NCBI RefSeq assembly: GCF_945277285.1
Contig: NZ_CALYPR010000001.1
Span: 1,178,001 to 1,242,000, forward strand
Length of the DNA: 64,000 bases
Source of the DNA: an uncultured Bartonella sp.
Lineage (GTDB): Bacteria; Pseudomonadota; Alphaproteobacteria; Rhizobiales; Rhizobiaceae
Direction: 5' to 3'
Position 1 is the stretch's first letter; every line of letters begins with the position of its first letter. The notes under the pieces were generated by a model that had not been told where the DNA came from, did no database searches, and saw only the letters and a list, made by a program, of their open reading frames with translations. The position numbers and the translations under genes are program-made. Shown one piece after another: positions 38,191 to 47,407 of this stretch.

Positions 38191-39984
38191 TTAATGGGAA
38201 AACTGCAATTTTGCCAAACGCGCATAAAGACCATTTCGGGCAACAAGGCCGTCATGTGTGCCTTCTTCGACAATAGCACCGTTATCCAATACAACAATAC
38301 GGTCAGCTTTCAAAACAGTTGCCAAACGGTGGGCAATCACCAAAGTGGTGCGGTTTTTCATCAATCCTTCAAGCGCTTTTTGTACCAGCATTTCATTTTC
38401 AGCATCAAGTGCCGAGGTTGCCTCGTCAAGAAGCAGAAGTGGTGCGTCACGTAAAATCGCCCGCGCAATAGCGATGCGTTGTTTTTGGCCACCGGAAAGG
38501 GTAATTCCGCGTTCTCCGACCTCTGTTTCAAAACCATCTTTCAAACTATGAATGAAATCGAGTGCATGGGCAGCCTTGGCAGCGTTTTCAATGGCTTTTT
38601 CATTGGCCAAAGGGTTGCCAAAAGCGATGTTTTCACGAAGCGTTCCATCAAAAATAGCGACATCTTGCGGGACATAGGCAATACGCGAACGTAAATCTTC
38701 AAGCTTCACTTTTGCAACATCCGCGTTGTCAAATGTAATGGTGCCGCTGTCAGGGTCATAAAAGCGCAAAATCAGCGAGAATATTGTACTTTTCCCACCT
38801 CCCGATGGCCCGACGAAAGCAACGGTTTCACCGGCTTTGATTGAAAAAGTCAAATTGTGCAGGATTGGTTGGGTTTTTCTTGTGGGATAGGCAAAGTCGA
38901 CTTGATTGAAGCTGATGGCTCCACGTGCCGGTTCAGGCATTTTTAATGGCGTCGCGGGAACAGTAATTGTCGATTTTTCAACCAGCAGTTCAGCCAGGCG
39001 TTCGGCTGCACCGGTTGCTTGTGCAAGTTCGGCACCAACCTCGGATAACTGGCCAAAAGCACTTGCTCCAAAAACTGCGTAGAGAACAAATTGTCCCAAG
39101 GTGCCGGCAGTCATCGTTTTGTTCAAAACGTCATTGGAACCAATCCACAACACCGCAACAACACTGCCAAAAACCAAAAATATTGCAAAAGCTGTCAGAA
39201 AAGCCCTCGCCAGAATGGATTTCCTTGCCGACTGGAAAGCCCGTTCAATCAATTGAAAAAACCGTTTATTGACATTTTTTTCGGCCGTGAAAGCCTGAAT
39301 AGTGCGAATTGCGCCCACCTGTTCGGAAGCAAGTGCTGTAGCATCGGCAAGACGGTCTTGTGCCGTTCTTGTTCTTTTGCGCACATTGCGGCCGAAAACA
39401 ATGAGCGGAATGACGACAATAGGAATGGCAACAAGCACCATCGCTGACAATTTCGGACTGGTGACGATCATCATGATGATTGCTCCAACCGCCATGATGA
39501 TATTGCGCAAAAACACCGATGCGGTTGCACCAACAGCTGATTTGACCTGTGTTGTATCGGCAGAAAGGCGCGAGATAATTTCACCGGAACGGGATTTATC
39601 AAAAAATTCCGGTGACAGACTGATAATGTGGGAAAAAACATCGCGCCGAAAATCGGCCACCACATGTTCACCCAAAGTGATGACTGAATAATAACGCCCG
39701 GCCGAAGCAAGGGCGAGAATTGCTGCAAGCAAAAATAAAACAGCAAAATAGGAATTGATCATTGTGCCATTGCTCAGAGTAAAGCCATGGTCAAGCATAC
39801 GGCGGATAGCGATTGGCAATGCCAACATGACAAGGGCGGCAACGATTAAAGAAATAGCAGCCGAGAAAGCGAGCTTTTTATAGCGTAACACATAAGGTTG
39901 CAGAGCAGATAAAGGGCGCAAACTACGTTTTTTGGCGGTAGATTGTAGTTTTTCGCCATTTTCTATACTGTTCTTCTTATCCAT
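38191..39984 (-). CDS. ABC exporter, fused permease and ATPase (MsbA-related)
   Basis: A 597-residue half-transporter with six N-terminal membrane helices (about residues 35-320) and a C-terminal ATPase: Walker A GPSGGGKST, signature LSGGQKQRIAIARAIL, Walker B LLLLDEATSALD and the switch histidine in VIAHRLATVL. It would act as a homodimer exporting a lipid or hydrophobic compound. It belongs to the MsbA-related group found beside rpmE in Rhizobiales, not to MsbA proper; the substrate is unknown. It is divergent from rpmE and precedes the frameshifted oxidoreductase. Confidence 0.9.
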   Translation of the reverse strand: MDKKNSIENGEKLQSTAKKRSLRPLSALQPYVLRYKKLAFSAAISLIVAALVMLALPIAIRRMLDHGFTLSNGTMINSYFAVLFLLAAILALASAGRYYSVITLGEHVVADFRRDVFSHIISLSPEFFDKSRSGEIISRLSADTTQVKSAVGATASVFLRNIIMAVGAIIMMIVTSPKLSAMVLVAIPIVVIPLIVFGRNVRKRTRTAQDRLADATALASEQVGAIRTIQAFTAEKNVNKRFFQLIERAFQSARKSILARAFLTAFAIFLVFGSVVAVLWIGSNDVLNKTMTAGTLGQFVLYAVFGASAFGQLSEVGAELAQATGAAERLAELLVEKSTITVPATPLKMPEPARGAISFNQVDFAYPTRKTQPILHNLTFSIKAGETVAFVGPSGGGKSTIFSLILRFYDPDSGTITFDNADVAKVKLEDLRSRIAYVPQDVAIFDGTLRENIAFGNPLANEKAIENAAKAAHALDFIHSLKDGFETEVGERGITLSGGQKQRIAIARAILRDAPLLLLDEATSALDAENEMLVQKALEGLMKNRTTLVIAHRLATVLKADRIVVLDNGAIVEEGTHDGLVARNGLYARLAKLQFSH

Positions 39985-40152
39985 ATCCTATTCAACCCTT
40001 GTGCTATCGTTCCTGCTGTTGTATAGGCAACACCAGATTTTTATTGAAGTCCGGCTGTGCCCGGGCTTTGTTTATCAAATTGATGAACGGATGGCACCAT
40101 GAAAATATACCATGTAACCGTTCGTTACCGTTAGAAGCAGGAAGTTTGCGTC

Positions 40153-40374
40153 ATGAAAGCTGATATTCATCCCGATTACCACACCATCAAGGTTGTGATG
40201 ACAGATGGCACAGAATATTTCACCCACTCCACATGGGGCAAAGAGGGTGACACTATGAATCTTGATATCGACCCGACAACTCATCCGGCATGGACAGGTG
40301 GTTCCCAGACTCTGGTTGACCGCGGTGGTCGTGTTTCGAAATTCAAAAATCGTTTTGGCAATCTCGGCCTTTAA
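40153..40374 (+). CDS. rpmE: 50S ribosomal protein L31 (zinc-independent form)
   Basis: A 73-residue L31 beginning [19 protein letters not shown] and ending [14 protein letters not shown]. The CxxC zinc ribbon of classical L31 is absent, so this is the cysteine-free form normal in Rhizobiales. L31 bridges the ribosomal subunits. GCAGGAAG precedes ATG 40153. A strong terminator follows. Confidence 0.95.
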   Translation: MKADIHPDYHTIKVVMTDGTEYFTHSTWGKEGDTMNLDIDPTTHPAWTGGSQTLVDRGGRVSKFKNRFGNLGL

Positions 40375-40394
40375 TGATTTTGTAATGCTATTTG

Positions 40395-40420
40395 AAACCC
40401 GCCCTAAAGGCGGGTTTTTT
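40395..40420 (+). terminator. Terminator of rpmE
   Basis: AAACCCGCC/GGCGGGTTT stem, five-base loop, six T. Confidence 0.94.
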
Positions 40421-40600
40421 GTCGCCTGAAGTATCTTGCAAACCAGCAACCAGAGCAAAGCTTGCCGTTATCGTACCAATAACTCTTGATGCTAAAACCG
40501 GTTGCAAGATGAGGTTATAGAAAAATATAACGAAATTTTCCCATTCTTTGCGGGCTTGGAATTTTAGCTTTTTCGAAATGGCTCAAAGCCGATGTGGCAG

Positions 40601-40651
40601 ACAAAAAATCCGGCTTGAACAGCTTGAAGAAGCTATCCATAAGCCGGATTT
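40601..40651 (-). terminator. Terminator of yebC with a nested inner hairpin
   Basis: Arms AAATCCGGCTT (40606-40616) and AAGCCGGATTT (40641-40651) are perfectly complementary and enclose a second stem AGCTT/AAGCT (40621-40625/40630-40634). On the minus strand a T-run (bases 40608 down to 40603) follows, 36 bases after the yebC stop. Confidence 0.85.
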
Positions 40652-40686
40652 CAATCAACATTTTTAACAAAAACGTTGTTTAATTT

Positions 40687-41436
40687 TTATTCGGCAGCCA
40701 ATTTTGCCATAACTTCGTCGCTTACTTCAAAATTGGCATAGACATTTTGCACGTCATCATCTTCTTCCAAAGTAGAAATGAGACGAAGAACCGATTCGGC
40801 CTTTTCTTCATCAACAGGTGCAGTGGTTGTCGGTTTCCATACAACCTTGACTGATTCGGCTTCACCGAGAGCACCTTCCAGTGCTTTGGATACTTCGCCG
40901 ACATTTTCAAAAGCACAGGTAATGACATGTTCATTTTCGTCAGACTGAACATCATCGGCACCGGCTTCGATGGCTGCTTCCATGACTTCGTCGGCATCAC
41001 CGGCTTCCGGTTTATAAATGATTTCACCGACACGGTTGAACATGAAGCCGACCGAGCCGGTTTCACCCAAAGTTCCACCCGCCTTGGTAAAGGCCGCACG
41101 GACATTGGATGCGGTGCGATTACGATTATCTGTCAATGCTTCGACAATAACAGCAACACCGGCCGGTCCGTAACCTTCATAGCGGACTTCTTCATAGTTT
41201 TCACCCTCGCCGCCTGCCGCCTTTTTAATAGCACGTTCAATATTGTCTTTCGGCATCGACTGTGCTCTTGCGTTCTGTACCGCCAAGCGCAAACGCGCGT
41301 TCATGGCTGGATCTGGCACACCGAGCTTGGCCGCAACAGTAATTTCACGGGCAAGCTTGGAAAACATCTTGGAACGCATCGCATCCTGACGACCTTTGCG
41401 ATGCATGATATTCTTAAACTGTGAATGGCCTGACAT
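40687..41436 (-). CDS. yebC: YebC/PmpR family protein (TACO1-like)
   Basis: A 249-residue YebC-family protein starting [19 protein letters not shown], with the three-domain arrangement of the family, including [15 protein letters not shown] and the [13 protein letters not shown] segment. Members act as DNA-binding regulators and, more recently, as translation factors on proline-rich stretches. In relatives it sits just upstream of ruvC; here about 9.3 kb of other genes separates them. It shares its strand with ymdB and fau. Confidence 0.93.
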   Translation of the reverse strand: MSGHSQFKNIMHRKGRQDAMRSKMFSKLAREITVAAKLGVPDPAMNARLRLAVQNARAQSMPKDNIERAIKKAAGGEGENYEEVRYEGYGPAGVAVIVEALTDNRNRTASNVRAAFTKAGGTLGETGSVGFMFNRVGEIIYKPEAGDADEVMEAAIEAGADDVQSDENEHVITCAFENVGEVSKALEGALGEAESVKVVWKPTTTAPVDEEKAESVLRLISTLEEDDDVQNVYANFEVSDEVMAKLAAE

Positions 41437-41567
41437 GGATCACCTTCCGGTTTTCACCGACAGCAAGCCTTAGAATGATAAAGACCCTGTCGGACAACTT
41501 TCTAACAAAAATCTGAATGTGCGCCTTATACGGAAAACAACAGAAAAGGTAAAGAGTTACACGGACT

Positions 41568-42389
41568 TCACCAAAAATCAGGCATACATTCTTTTAAACG
41601 TGGTCCAAGGCGTAATGCTGACACTTTTTCAGCAAGCCCCGTGCGGTCGGAAATTTCGACAGCAAGCCCGCAAATGGTTGCAGGCCCGGCTGCTGGTTCA
41701 TAGCGGCCATGCGATATTTTAGTGACAAAGCGGTTTATTGGTTCTTCTTTATCCATCCCCAAAGACGAATCATAATCGCCACACATACCGGCATCCGACA
41801 TAAAAGCCGTTCCTCCGTTTAAAATCTGTGCATCTGCCGTTGGAACATGGGTATGCGTGCCAACAACCACACTGACACGACCATCGAGAAAATGGCCGAA
41901 GCATTGTTTTTCACTTGTTGCTTCAGCATGGAAATCGAAAATAACAGCATCTGCCTGTTCGCCCAACGGACATTCACCGACGATACGTTCGGCCGCTTCA
42001 AACGGGTCATCAAGATCGGGGTGCATAAACACTCTTCCCATGACATTGGCAACCAGTACACGTGCACCGTTTTTTGCAGTGAAAATTCCGGAGCCTTTGC
42101 CCACTGTTCCTTGCGGAAAATTGGCGGGCCGCAAGAACCTGTCGGCGTGATCAGCGTAATTCAACGTTTCCTTCTGGTCGAAGGCGTGGTTTCCCGTGGT
42201 CACAACATTCGCCCCGGCATCCAGCGTTTCGTTATATATTTTTTCGGTAATACCAAAGCCGGATGCGGCATTTTCGCCATTGACCACGACAAAATCGAGT
42301 TTGAGATTGGAAATTAAAACCGGCAGTTTTTGAAAAACAGCTGTGCGGCCAGTTTTTCCAACCATATCGCCTAAAAATAAAAATCTCAT
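41568..42389 (-). CDS. ymdB: YmdB-type metallophosphoesterase (TIGR00282 family)
   Basis: A 273-residue binuclear metallophosphatase. Metal-binding blocks are FLGDMVGKTGR at the N-terminus, VVNGENAASGFG, TGNHAFDQKE, DFHAEATSEK and GTHTHVPTAD. B. subtilis YmdB hydrolyses 2',3'-cyclic nucleotides and affects biofilm gene expression; in Rhizobiales the role is unknown. It begins 20 bases after fau and is probably in one operon with it. Confidence 0.93.
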   Translation of the reverse strand: MRFLFLGDMVGKTGRTAVFQKLPVLISNLKLDFVVVNGENAASGFGITEKIYNETLDAGANVVTTGNHAFDQKETLNYADHADRFLRPANFPQGTVGKGSGIFTAKNGARVLVANVMGRVFMHPDLDDPFEAAERIVGECPLGEQADAVIFDFHAEATSEKQCFGHFLDGRVSVVVGTHTHVPTADAQILNGGTAFMSDAGMCGDYDSSLGMDKEEPINRFVTKISHGRYEPAAGPATICGLAVEISDRTGLAEKVSALRLGPRLKECMPDFW

Positions 42390-42409
42390 AATTGTGCTCT
42401 AAACATCAT

Positions 42410-42976
42410 TCAAAAGATCTGCAAACCACTTTCAGTCAGCATCATTGCCAATTTCTGGTCATATGGCTCTGCCGGTATAGAAGAAACTTCCTGACAATTG
42501 AAACCAAGTCCGATTAACAAAGGCTTATGCCCGTTTTCATTCATGGTTGCAATTGCCCGGTCATAATAACCTTTCCCATAACCAATTCTATTTCCTTTAT
42601 TGTCAAAAGCAGAAAGCGGAACCAATAAAGTTTCCGGAGTAACTATAGCGGCATTGGTTGAAGGCCCTTTTGTGCCAAATCCCATATCAACAAGCTCATC
42701 TGTTTTCGTAAAATGGCGGAAGACCATTTTCTTTTTATCAATGATAGCCGGTAACGCCAGTTCATATCCGCTTTTTTTCAGGGCGTTCATCAAAGGGCGC
42801 GGATCAATTTCGCTTTTAATCGGCCAAAATCCCGCAACAGTATTTCCGATTATAACGGAAATAAGCTGATCGAGTTGATCGACAAGGTTTTGCGAAATCA
42901 ATGCACGCTTGTCAGCAGACATCTGGTCGCGCTTTTTTAGTGCCTCGAGCCGCAGAGTGTTTTTGCTCTTTGTCAT
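42410..42976 (-). CDS. fau: 5-formyltetrahydrofolate cyclo-ligase
   Basis: A 188-residue enzyme making 5,10-methenyl-tetrahydrofolate from 5-formyl-THF and ATP. Motifs: a basic N-terminal phosphate loop (LRLEALKKRDQM), LVPLSAFDNKGNRIGYGKGYYDR, and the C-terminal LIGLGFNCQEV and PAEPYDQKL blocks. In many proteobacteria the 6S RNA gene lies just upstream; a candidate is at 43.4-43.6 kb. It precedes ymdB. Confidence 0.92.
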   Translation of the reverse strand: MTKSKNTLRLEALKKRDQMSADKRALISQNLVDQLDQLISVIIGNTVAGFWPIKSEIDPRPLMNALKKSGYELALPAIIDKKKMVFRHFTKTDELVDMGFGTKGPSTNAAIVTPETLLVPLSAFDNKGNRIGYGKGYYDRAIATMNENGHKPLLIGLGFNCQEVSSIPAEPYDQKLAMMLTESGLQIF

Positions 42977-43394
42977 ATATACCGACGACTTTTTTTAAAA
43001 ATTTTTGATTGTTTTCTGAATCTTTTTTCGATCACCATAAAGAAGAAATCGGTTATTGGCAGCCTTTTTCATAGTTTTTACCACTAATTTTAAAAAAGAA
43101 TGCAAAGACATTCCTGCTATGGTTTGGTCTTTGAAAATCAACAGTATGAAGCTCTATCTTGGCACAATTAACTAAATGCCATCGGAAACAATTATGCGTG
43201 CTATTATCTATTTTCACGCACAAGGACATTGTTTTGCTAAATGAATGTAACTTTTACCGGCCGATTTTCGTGTCAACAGACCGGGCAGACACTATTTGCT
43301 GTTCTTGTAAAATTTTGAAAAATAAGGGACAAGCTTTGGGACAAGAATAACCGTATCAAAACCTTTTTTGAACTAGGCCTGCCGTTTGAAAAGG
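42977..43394. other. Non-coding stretch between fau and the RNA candidate
   Basis: About 0.4 kb with no recognisable gene; a 63-codon open frame at 43159-43350 has no family features. It may contain the 3' processing end or terminator of the RNA candidate. Confidence 0.45.
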
Positions 43395-43605
43395 ATGGCT
43401 CACATTAATCTGGAAGTGGCGATCCGCAGCGACCGATGGAATGTTTTTGATCCCGGGAAACCTACAACGTAGGTGGGCGCCATATGAAAAGGCCCACGAG
43501 CCTAATCAGGGACAGCTCCCTTAGAGATCAATAAGGCCCCGGGGATGCAGTTATTCCTGTCGAGAAGAGCAGAACGCCTCTGGCAATATAGGTGAAGTCG
43601 GCCGT
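43395..43605 (-). ncRNA. ssrS: Candidate 6S RNA (rod-like, central internal loops)
   Basis: G/C-richer than its surroundings and open in no coding frame, this segment folds into a long rod. Plus-strand arm pairs: GGCG 43418-43421 with CGCC 43575-43578; CGAC 43430-43433 with GTCG 43559-43562; GGAAT 43438-43442 with ATTCC 43553-43557; ATCCC/GGG 43450-43457 with 43538-43546 (one bulge). Inside are small hairpins ACCTAC-AAC-GTAGGT, GTGGGC/GCCCAC and AGGGA/TCCCT. Large asymmetric internal loops separate the helices, as in 6S RNA, which mimics an open promoter and sequesters RNA polymerase. Location upstream of fau fits the known zapA-6S-fau order. The strand is inferred from that order; a plus-strand RNA cannot be excluded. 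Confidence 0.5.
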
Positions 43606-43694
43606 GGATACCAGTCTGTAATCGTTGTTTTTACGGTTTATTTTTATCGCTGCAAAGCAGTCTGAGGTAGGCTTTCTGATTCGGCATTTCAAAA

Positions 43695-44390
43695 TCAAAT
43701 GGTTCGTCCTGTTTCATCTTCGAGAATATCGCCAAGTTGTTTTTGGGCGCGACGCATTTGTGGATAAATTTTTAGCGCGTCTTCATAAGCTTTAAGCGCC
43801 AAACTGTTGCGTCCGGTCATTTCAAGAATCGAACCGACGAGAAATAACGCATTATAATTTCTGGGTTCCAATGCAAGGCAGTGTTGAAGGTCGGTCATTG
43901 CAAGTTTTAAATCGTTTAGTTGCATGTGAACAGCCGCACGGCGTGCCCAGCCTTCGGCATAATCAGGTTTGAGCGCTACAACATTATCAAGAAAATCAAG
44001 GGCGAGAGCGTAGTTCTGTTCATTGATACCGTCTTCTGCCCATTGCATCAGAAGATCAATAGTGTCACTGCCGGATTGCGCCCATAGGCCCTGAATCTGA
44101 CGACTGATTTTTGCTGCTTGCTTGACATCCGGTGTTTTTTTCAAAACATCAAATAAATGGTCTAATTCGGCCTGTTTTTTTTGCGCAGCGTTCTGGTCTT
44201 TACCAAGATCGGGCAAAGCTTCATCAGGAGCCGGTTTTTCAGGAATCATATCTTCAGGTGAAAGCGGCGGAGAATCAGGGTCTTCCTGTGGGGGAAGTTC
44301 AGGTAGTCCTTGTGACAAAAGAGCCGAAGGGGTGAACACCACAAGGAAGGAAAGGGAAATAATGAAAAAACAGATTTTTGATTTCTTCAT
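43695..44390 (-). CDS. Secreted tetratricopeptide-repeat protein
   Basis: A 231-residue protein with a signal peptide (about residues 1-27), a proline/acidic linker (LPPQEDPDSPPLSPED...), and C-terminal TPR motifs (about 115-220: YALALDFLDNVVALKPDYAEGWARRA, split over several repeats, and NALFLVGSILEMTGRNSLALKAYEDAL). Probably periplasmic; partner unknown. Start ATG 44390 is the third of three consecutive ATGs, six bases after AAAGGGA; an upstream TTG at 44408 is less likely. rpmJ and purK lie upstream on the same strand. Confidence 0.82.
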   Translation of the reverse strand: MKKSKICFFIISLSFLVVFTPSALLSQGLPELPPQEDPDSPPLSPEDMIPEKPAPDEALPDLGKDQNAAQKKQAELDHLFDVLKKTPDVKQAAKISRQIQGLWAQSGSDTIDLLMQWAEDGINEQNYALALDFLDNVVALKPDYAEGWARRAAVHMQLNDLKLAMTDLQHCLALEPRNYNALFLVGSILEMTGRNSLALKAYEDALKIYPQMRRAQKQLGDILEDETGRTI

Positions 44391-44460
44391 CATCATTCCC
44401 TTTATCAATGAAAACGCGAACTATTATAGAATGGCGATTGGATCGAAGCAATGCCAAGCC

Positions 44461-44494
44461 ATTGCACAAATAAACTTGTTATTGCACAAATAAA
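44461..44494 (+). repeat. Two 14-bp direct repeats, 20-bp period
   Basis: ATTGCACAAATAAA occurs at 44461-44474 and 44481-44494, just beyond the rpmJ terminator. Confidence 0.7.
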
Positions 44495-44515
44495 AAAGGC
44501 CCCGAAAAGGAGCCT
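44491..44515 (-). terminator. Terminator of rpmJ
   Basis: On the minus strand AGGCTCC pairs with GGGGCCT (one G-U) around TTTTC, followed by a T-run; 22 bases after the rpmJ stop. Confidence 0.88.
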
Positions 44516-44537
44516 CTTTTGAAGTTTTGTTAAAAAA

Positions 44538-44663
44538 TCAACCTTGACGAGCTTTAAAGCGCGGATTGGTCTTATTGATAATGTAAATACGACCTTTGCG
44601 GCGAACCATGCGGTTGTCGCGGTGACGACCCTTCAGTGCTCTGAGCGAATTTTTAATTTTCAT
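44538..44663 (-). CDS. rpmJ: 50S ribosomal protein L36 (cysteine-free form)
   Basis: A 41-residue L36 starting [20 protein letters not shown] and ending [10 protein letters not shown]. The zinc-binding Cys/His residues of classical L36 are missing, so it is the zinc-independent paralogue type. GGTGATT lies upstream of the ATG. It is too short for most gene callers' thresholds but is unmistakable. It has its own terminator. Confidence 0.95.
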   Translation of the reverse strand: MKIKNSLRALKGRHRDNRMVRRKGRIYIINKTNPRFKARQG

Positions 44664-44832
44664 TTCAATCACCGTTTGTCTAACCCGTCGCCGGGCAAAA
44701 GGAATAACCCCATCAATGGGCTTGAATTTCGTCGGTCAAATAGCCTGACCATTACCGGTTTGTCAACTGGAAATCAGTTAAAAAGAATCTTTCTGCCGGT
44801 TTTAGGCTTTGTGAAACAGTTTTCTACTTTCT

Positions 44833-45912
44833 TCAAGTGTGGTCGGCCAGTCTAATAATATGCCCCATTTTCCTTCCACTCCTGACTTCCGCTTTGCCAT
44901 AAAGGTCGATAAATGTTTGTGGCTCGGCAAGCAATTCCGGTAGATGGCTGATATCATTGCCGATCAGATTTTCCATAACACAATTGCTATGGCGTTTTGT
45001 TGATCCCAGTGGCAGACCGGCAATTGCACGGATATGCTGTTCAAATTGCGAGACAAGACAGGCAACTTCTGTCCAGTGGCCAGAATTGTGAACACGTGGA
45101 GCCAGTTCATTGGCGATGACAGAGCCATCTTCGAGCACGAAAAATTCCACCCCGATAACACCGATATAATCCAGTTCATGAAGAATGGTTTCGGTCGCTT
45201 TTTTTGCGGCAAGACCGGTTGCTTCACTTATTGTGGCCGGAACCGTCGACGTTCTTAAAATTCCGTTGCGATGGACATTTTCAGGACAACCATAAAACAC
45301 GACATGCCCGTCATAATCACGCGCTGCAATGACCGATATTTCTTTTGTAAAAGGGACAAAACCTTCAAGAATTGCCGGTGCGTTACCAAGATCGGCAAGG
45401 GCCTGATCAATCGCGTTTTCTGTGGGGCTATCAAGCCGCACTTGCCCTTTGCCATCATAACCCATGCGGCGTGATTTCAAGATTCCCTTACCACCAATAT
45501 TTACCAAACCGGCAATAAGCATTTGGCGGTTATCAACAAGATACCATGGTGCGGTTTTTATTCCGCTTTCATTCAAGAATTTCTTTTCGGTAAAACGGTC
45601 TTGCGAAACTTCCAAAGCATTCGGTCTTGGTAAAATAAGTGCTTTTTTGGCAAGGCGGTCAAGCGCTGCAGCAGGGACGTTTTCAAACTCATAGGTTATA
45701 ACATCCGATGTCCTGGCCAATTCATCCAAAGCTTTTTCATCATCATAATTGGCGACAATCTGCCTATTGGCTGTCTGGCTCGCCGGACAATTCGGTGTCG
45801 GTTCAAGAACAATTGTATGAAAACCTAGCCTTGCTGCGGCAATTGCCATCATACGGGCGAGTTGGCCACCCCCGATAAAGCCAATTGTATTGCCCGGTTC
45901 AAGACGTTTCAT
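44833..45912 (-). CDS. purK: N5-carboxyaminoimidazole ribonucleotide synthase
   Basis: A 359-residue ATP-grasp enzyme that carboxylates aminoimidazole ribonucleotide with bicarbonate in purine synthesis. Features: [13 protein letters not shown] (nucleotide fold), [22 protein letters not shown], and the metal-binding [14 protein letters not shown] block. The start overlaps the purE stop by 14 bases, so both are translated from one message and act consecutively. Confidence 0.96.
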   Translation of the reverse strand: MKRLEPGNTIGFIGGGQLARMMAIAAARLGFHTIVLEPTPNCPASQTANRQIVANYDDEKALDELARTSDVITYEFENVPAAALDRLAKKALILPRPNALEVSQDRFTEKKFLNESGIKTAPWYLVDNRQMLIAGLVNIGGKGILKSRRMGYDGKGQVRLDSPTENAIDQALADLGNAPAILEGFVPFTKEISVIAARDYDGHVVFYGCPENVHRNGILRTSTVPATISEATGLAAKKATETILHELDYIGVIGVEFFVLEDGSVIANELAPRVHNSGHWTEVACLVSQFEQHIRAIAGLPLGSTKRHSNCVMENLIGNDISHLPELLAEPQTFIDLYGKAEVRSGRKMGHIIRLADHT

Positions 45913-46411
45913 GTTTCACCTCATTAACCGGAAATTCTGCAACACTTGCAGTTTGCCTGGCACGCCATTCAGCAAGGCGCTTGTCAAGTCTTGTATCGGA
46001 AAGGGCAAGAACAGCCGCGGCAAGAAGTGCCGCATTGATGGCACCGGCCTTTCCGATGGCGAGCGTTCCAACGGGTATCCCGCCAGGCATTTGCACAATC
46101 GACAAAAGCGAATCCTGCCCTGATAAAGCGCGTGACTGGACGGGAACACCGAAGACCGGCAAGCTTGTCATTGCTGCTGTCATGCCCGGTAAGTGGGCAG
46201 CACCGCCAGCACCGGCAATAATGATCTTGAATCCAGCTTGTTTTGCACCTTTGGCAAATGTGAATAAACGATCGGGGGTGCGATGGGCGGAAATAATCCT
46301 CGACTCATAGCTTATAGCGAGGTTTTCCAGTGTTTCTGCCGCATGCCGCATTGTTTCCCAATCTGATTGGCTCCCCATGATAATGGCGACATCATTTGTT
46401 TTCACGACCAT
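45899..46411 (-). CDS. purE: N5-carboxyaminoimidazole ribonucleotide mutase
   Basis: A 170-residue class I PurE that converts N5-CAIR to 4-carboxy-AIR. The hallmarks are GSQSDWETM, the active-site SAHRTP (His and Ser) and the [11 protein letters not shown] loop. It forms an octamer in relatives. It is upstream of purK with overlapping ends, and 23 bases downstream of the DUF465 gene. Confidence 0.96.
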   Translation of the reverse strand: MVVKTNDVAIIMGSQSDWETMRHAAETLENLAISYESRIISAHRTPDRLFTFAKGAKQAGFKIIIAGAGGAAHLPGMTAAMTSLPVFGVPVQSRALSGQDSLLSIVQMPGGIPVGTLAIGKAGAINAALLAAAVLALSDTRLDKRLAEWRARQTASVAEFPVNEVKHETS

Positions 46412-46434
46412 GGTTGTTTCCCATCATATTGTTA

Positions 46435-46638
46435 TCAGGCGATAATATCTGGTATAATACGATCTTCAAGTTTTTGCAGCTGATCTTTGATAGCCAGTTT
46501 CTTTTTTTTCATCCGCTGGATTTGTAATTGGTCACAACCGGCTTTTATCATTGCATCAATTGCCGCATCATAATCTGCATGTTCCTGCTTCAACTTGGCA
46601 ACGGCCAATTTAACATCAACCTGTTCTTGTTCAGACAT
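46435..46638 (-). CDS. YdcH family (DUF465) small coiled-coil protein
   Basis: A 67-residue, highly charged two-helix protein of the DUF465/SlyX-like group (VKLAVAKLKQEHADYDAAID then a lysine-rich KKKKLAIKDQLQKLEDRI). Function unknown. It precedes purE on the same strand and is divergent from a second DUF465 gene 236 bases away. Confidence 0.82.
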   Translation of the reverse strand: MSEQEQVDVKLAVAKLKQEHADYDAAIDAMIKAGCDQLQIQRMKKKKLAIKDQLQKLEDRIIPDIIA

Positions 46639-46873
46639 TTGGTGGCCGTCCTATTTTGGCGTTGGGCTTCATCATTTGGCAGTCTTCAAAGCTTGCCAAC
46701 AATTTTTTCGCCTATATCATGAAAGACTATTTGCTGAAATGCTTAATTGTCAAAATTTGTGGCAATCAATTTTAAAGTCGACAATTAATTTCAAAGATGT
46801 CAAATTATTTCTGTGCCCATTAAAAAAGGCTTTACAAAGAATATGAAGTTATTAGCAAAAAAGGAGCATAGTT

Positions 46874-47041
46874 ATGGCAAATGACGCACATCTGGCATCG
46901 TTGGAGCGTAAACACCAAGAGCTTGAGACAGAAATCGACAAAGCTATGGCTTCGCCTTCGGCAGATGACCTTGCCATCAATGAACTCAAGCGGAAAAAAC
47001 TTGCGTTGAAAGATGAAATTGAAAAGCTGAAAAATCTTTAG
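46874..47041 (+). CDS. Second YdcH family (DUF465) small protein
   Basis: A 55-residue protein, MANDAHLASLERKHQELETE onward, ending KLALKDEIEKLKNL. The two amphipathic helices and KRKKLALKDEI motif match DUF465, like its divergent neighbour, but it is shorter. AAGGAG at 46861-46866 sits eight bases before ATG 46874. An A/T-rich hairpin follows directly. It is a clear small gene of unknown function. Confidence 0.85.
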   Translation: MANDAHLASLERKHQELETEIDKAMASPSADDLAINELKRKKLALKDEIEKLKNL

Positions 47042-47043
47042 AC

Positions 47044-47076
47044 CTAGATATTTATTCCTAAATATCTAGTATAGTT
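47044..47076 (+). terminator. Hairpin after the second DUF465 gene
   Basis: CTAGATATTTA/TAAATATCTAG perfect 11-base stem with TTCC loop, then TATAGTTTTT. It is A/T-rich but positioned as a terminator. Confidence 0.7.
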
Positions 47077-47407
47077 TTTGTTGAAGCAGGTGCAGTACAA
47101 CAATTGTACCTGATAAATGACGTGAACTTGGCTTCATAGGCTTAAAAAAATTCATTCCCTTTTGGGCATAACGTTATTCCACATGACTGAACGCGTTCGG
47201 CTTACATGGTCGGCTTAAATTCGGTTAATGACAGTGAAAACGGAGAATTCGCCCAAGTTAAAGGCTTTTATTTTTGGCCTTTGTGCCAATATTTAAAGCA
47301 AAATCATATTATTGAATACCGCTCAAAAGGTGTTTGACGGTATAAAACATTTAAAAATGCCGATAACAGAAAAAAGCAACATTTCAACATCGGGAGGAAA
47401 TGACCAT
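47077..47407. other. 0.33-kb leader region before the quinone oxidoreductase gene
   Basis: Contains a bulged hairpin CAGG/CCTG plus TACAA/TTGTA at 47087-47112 and no recognisable gene. The following gene's frame is open upstream to 47312 without a ribosome site. Confidence 0.45.

Noticed and set aside
43159..43350. 63-codon open frame near the RNA candidate
   Set aside because: Atypical amino-acid composition and no start signal; the region is better explained as non-coding.
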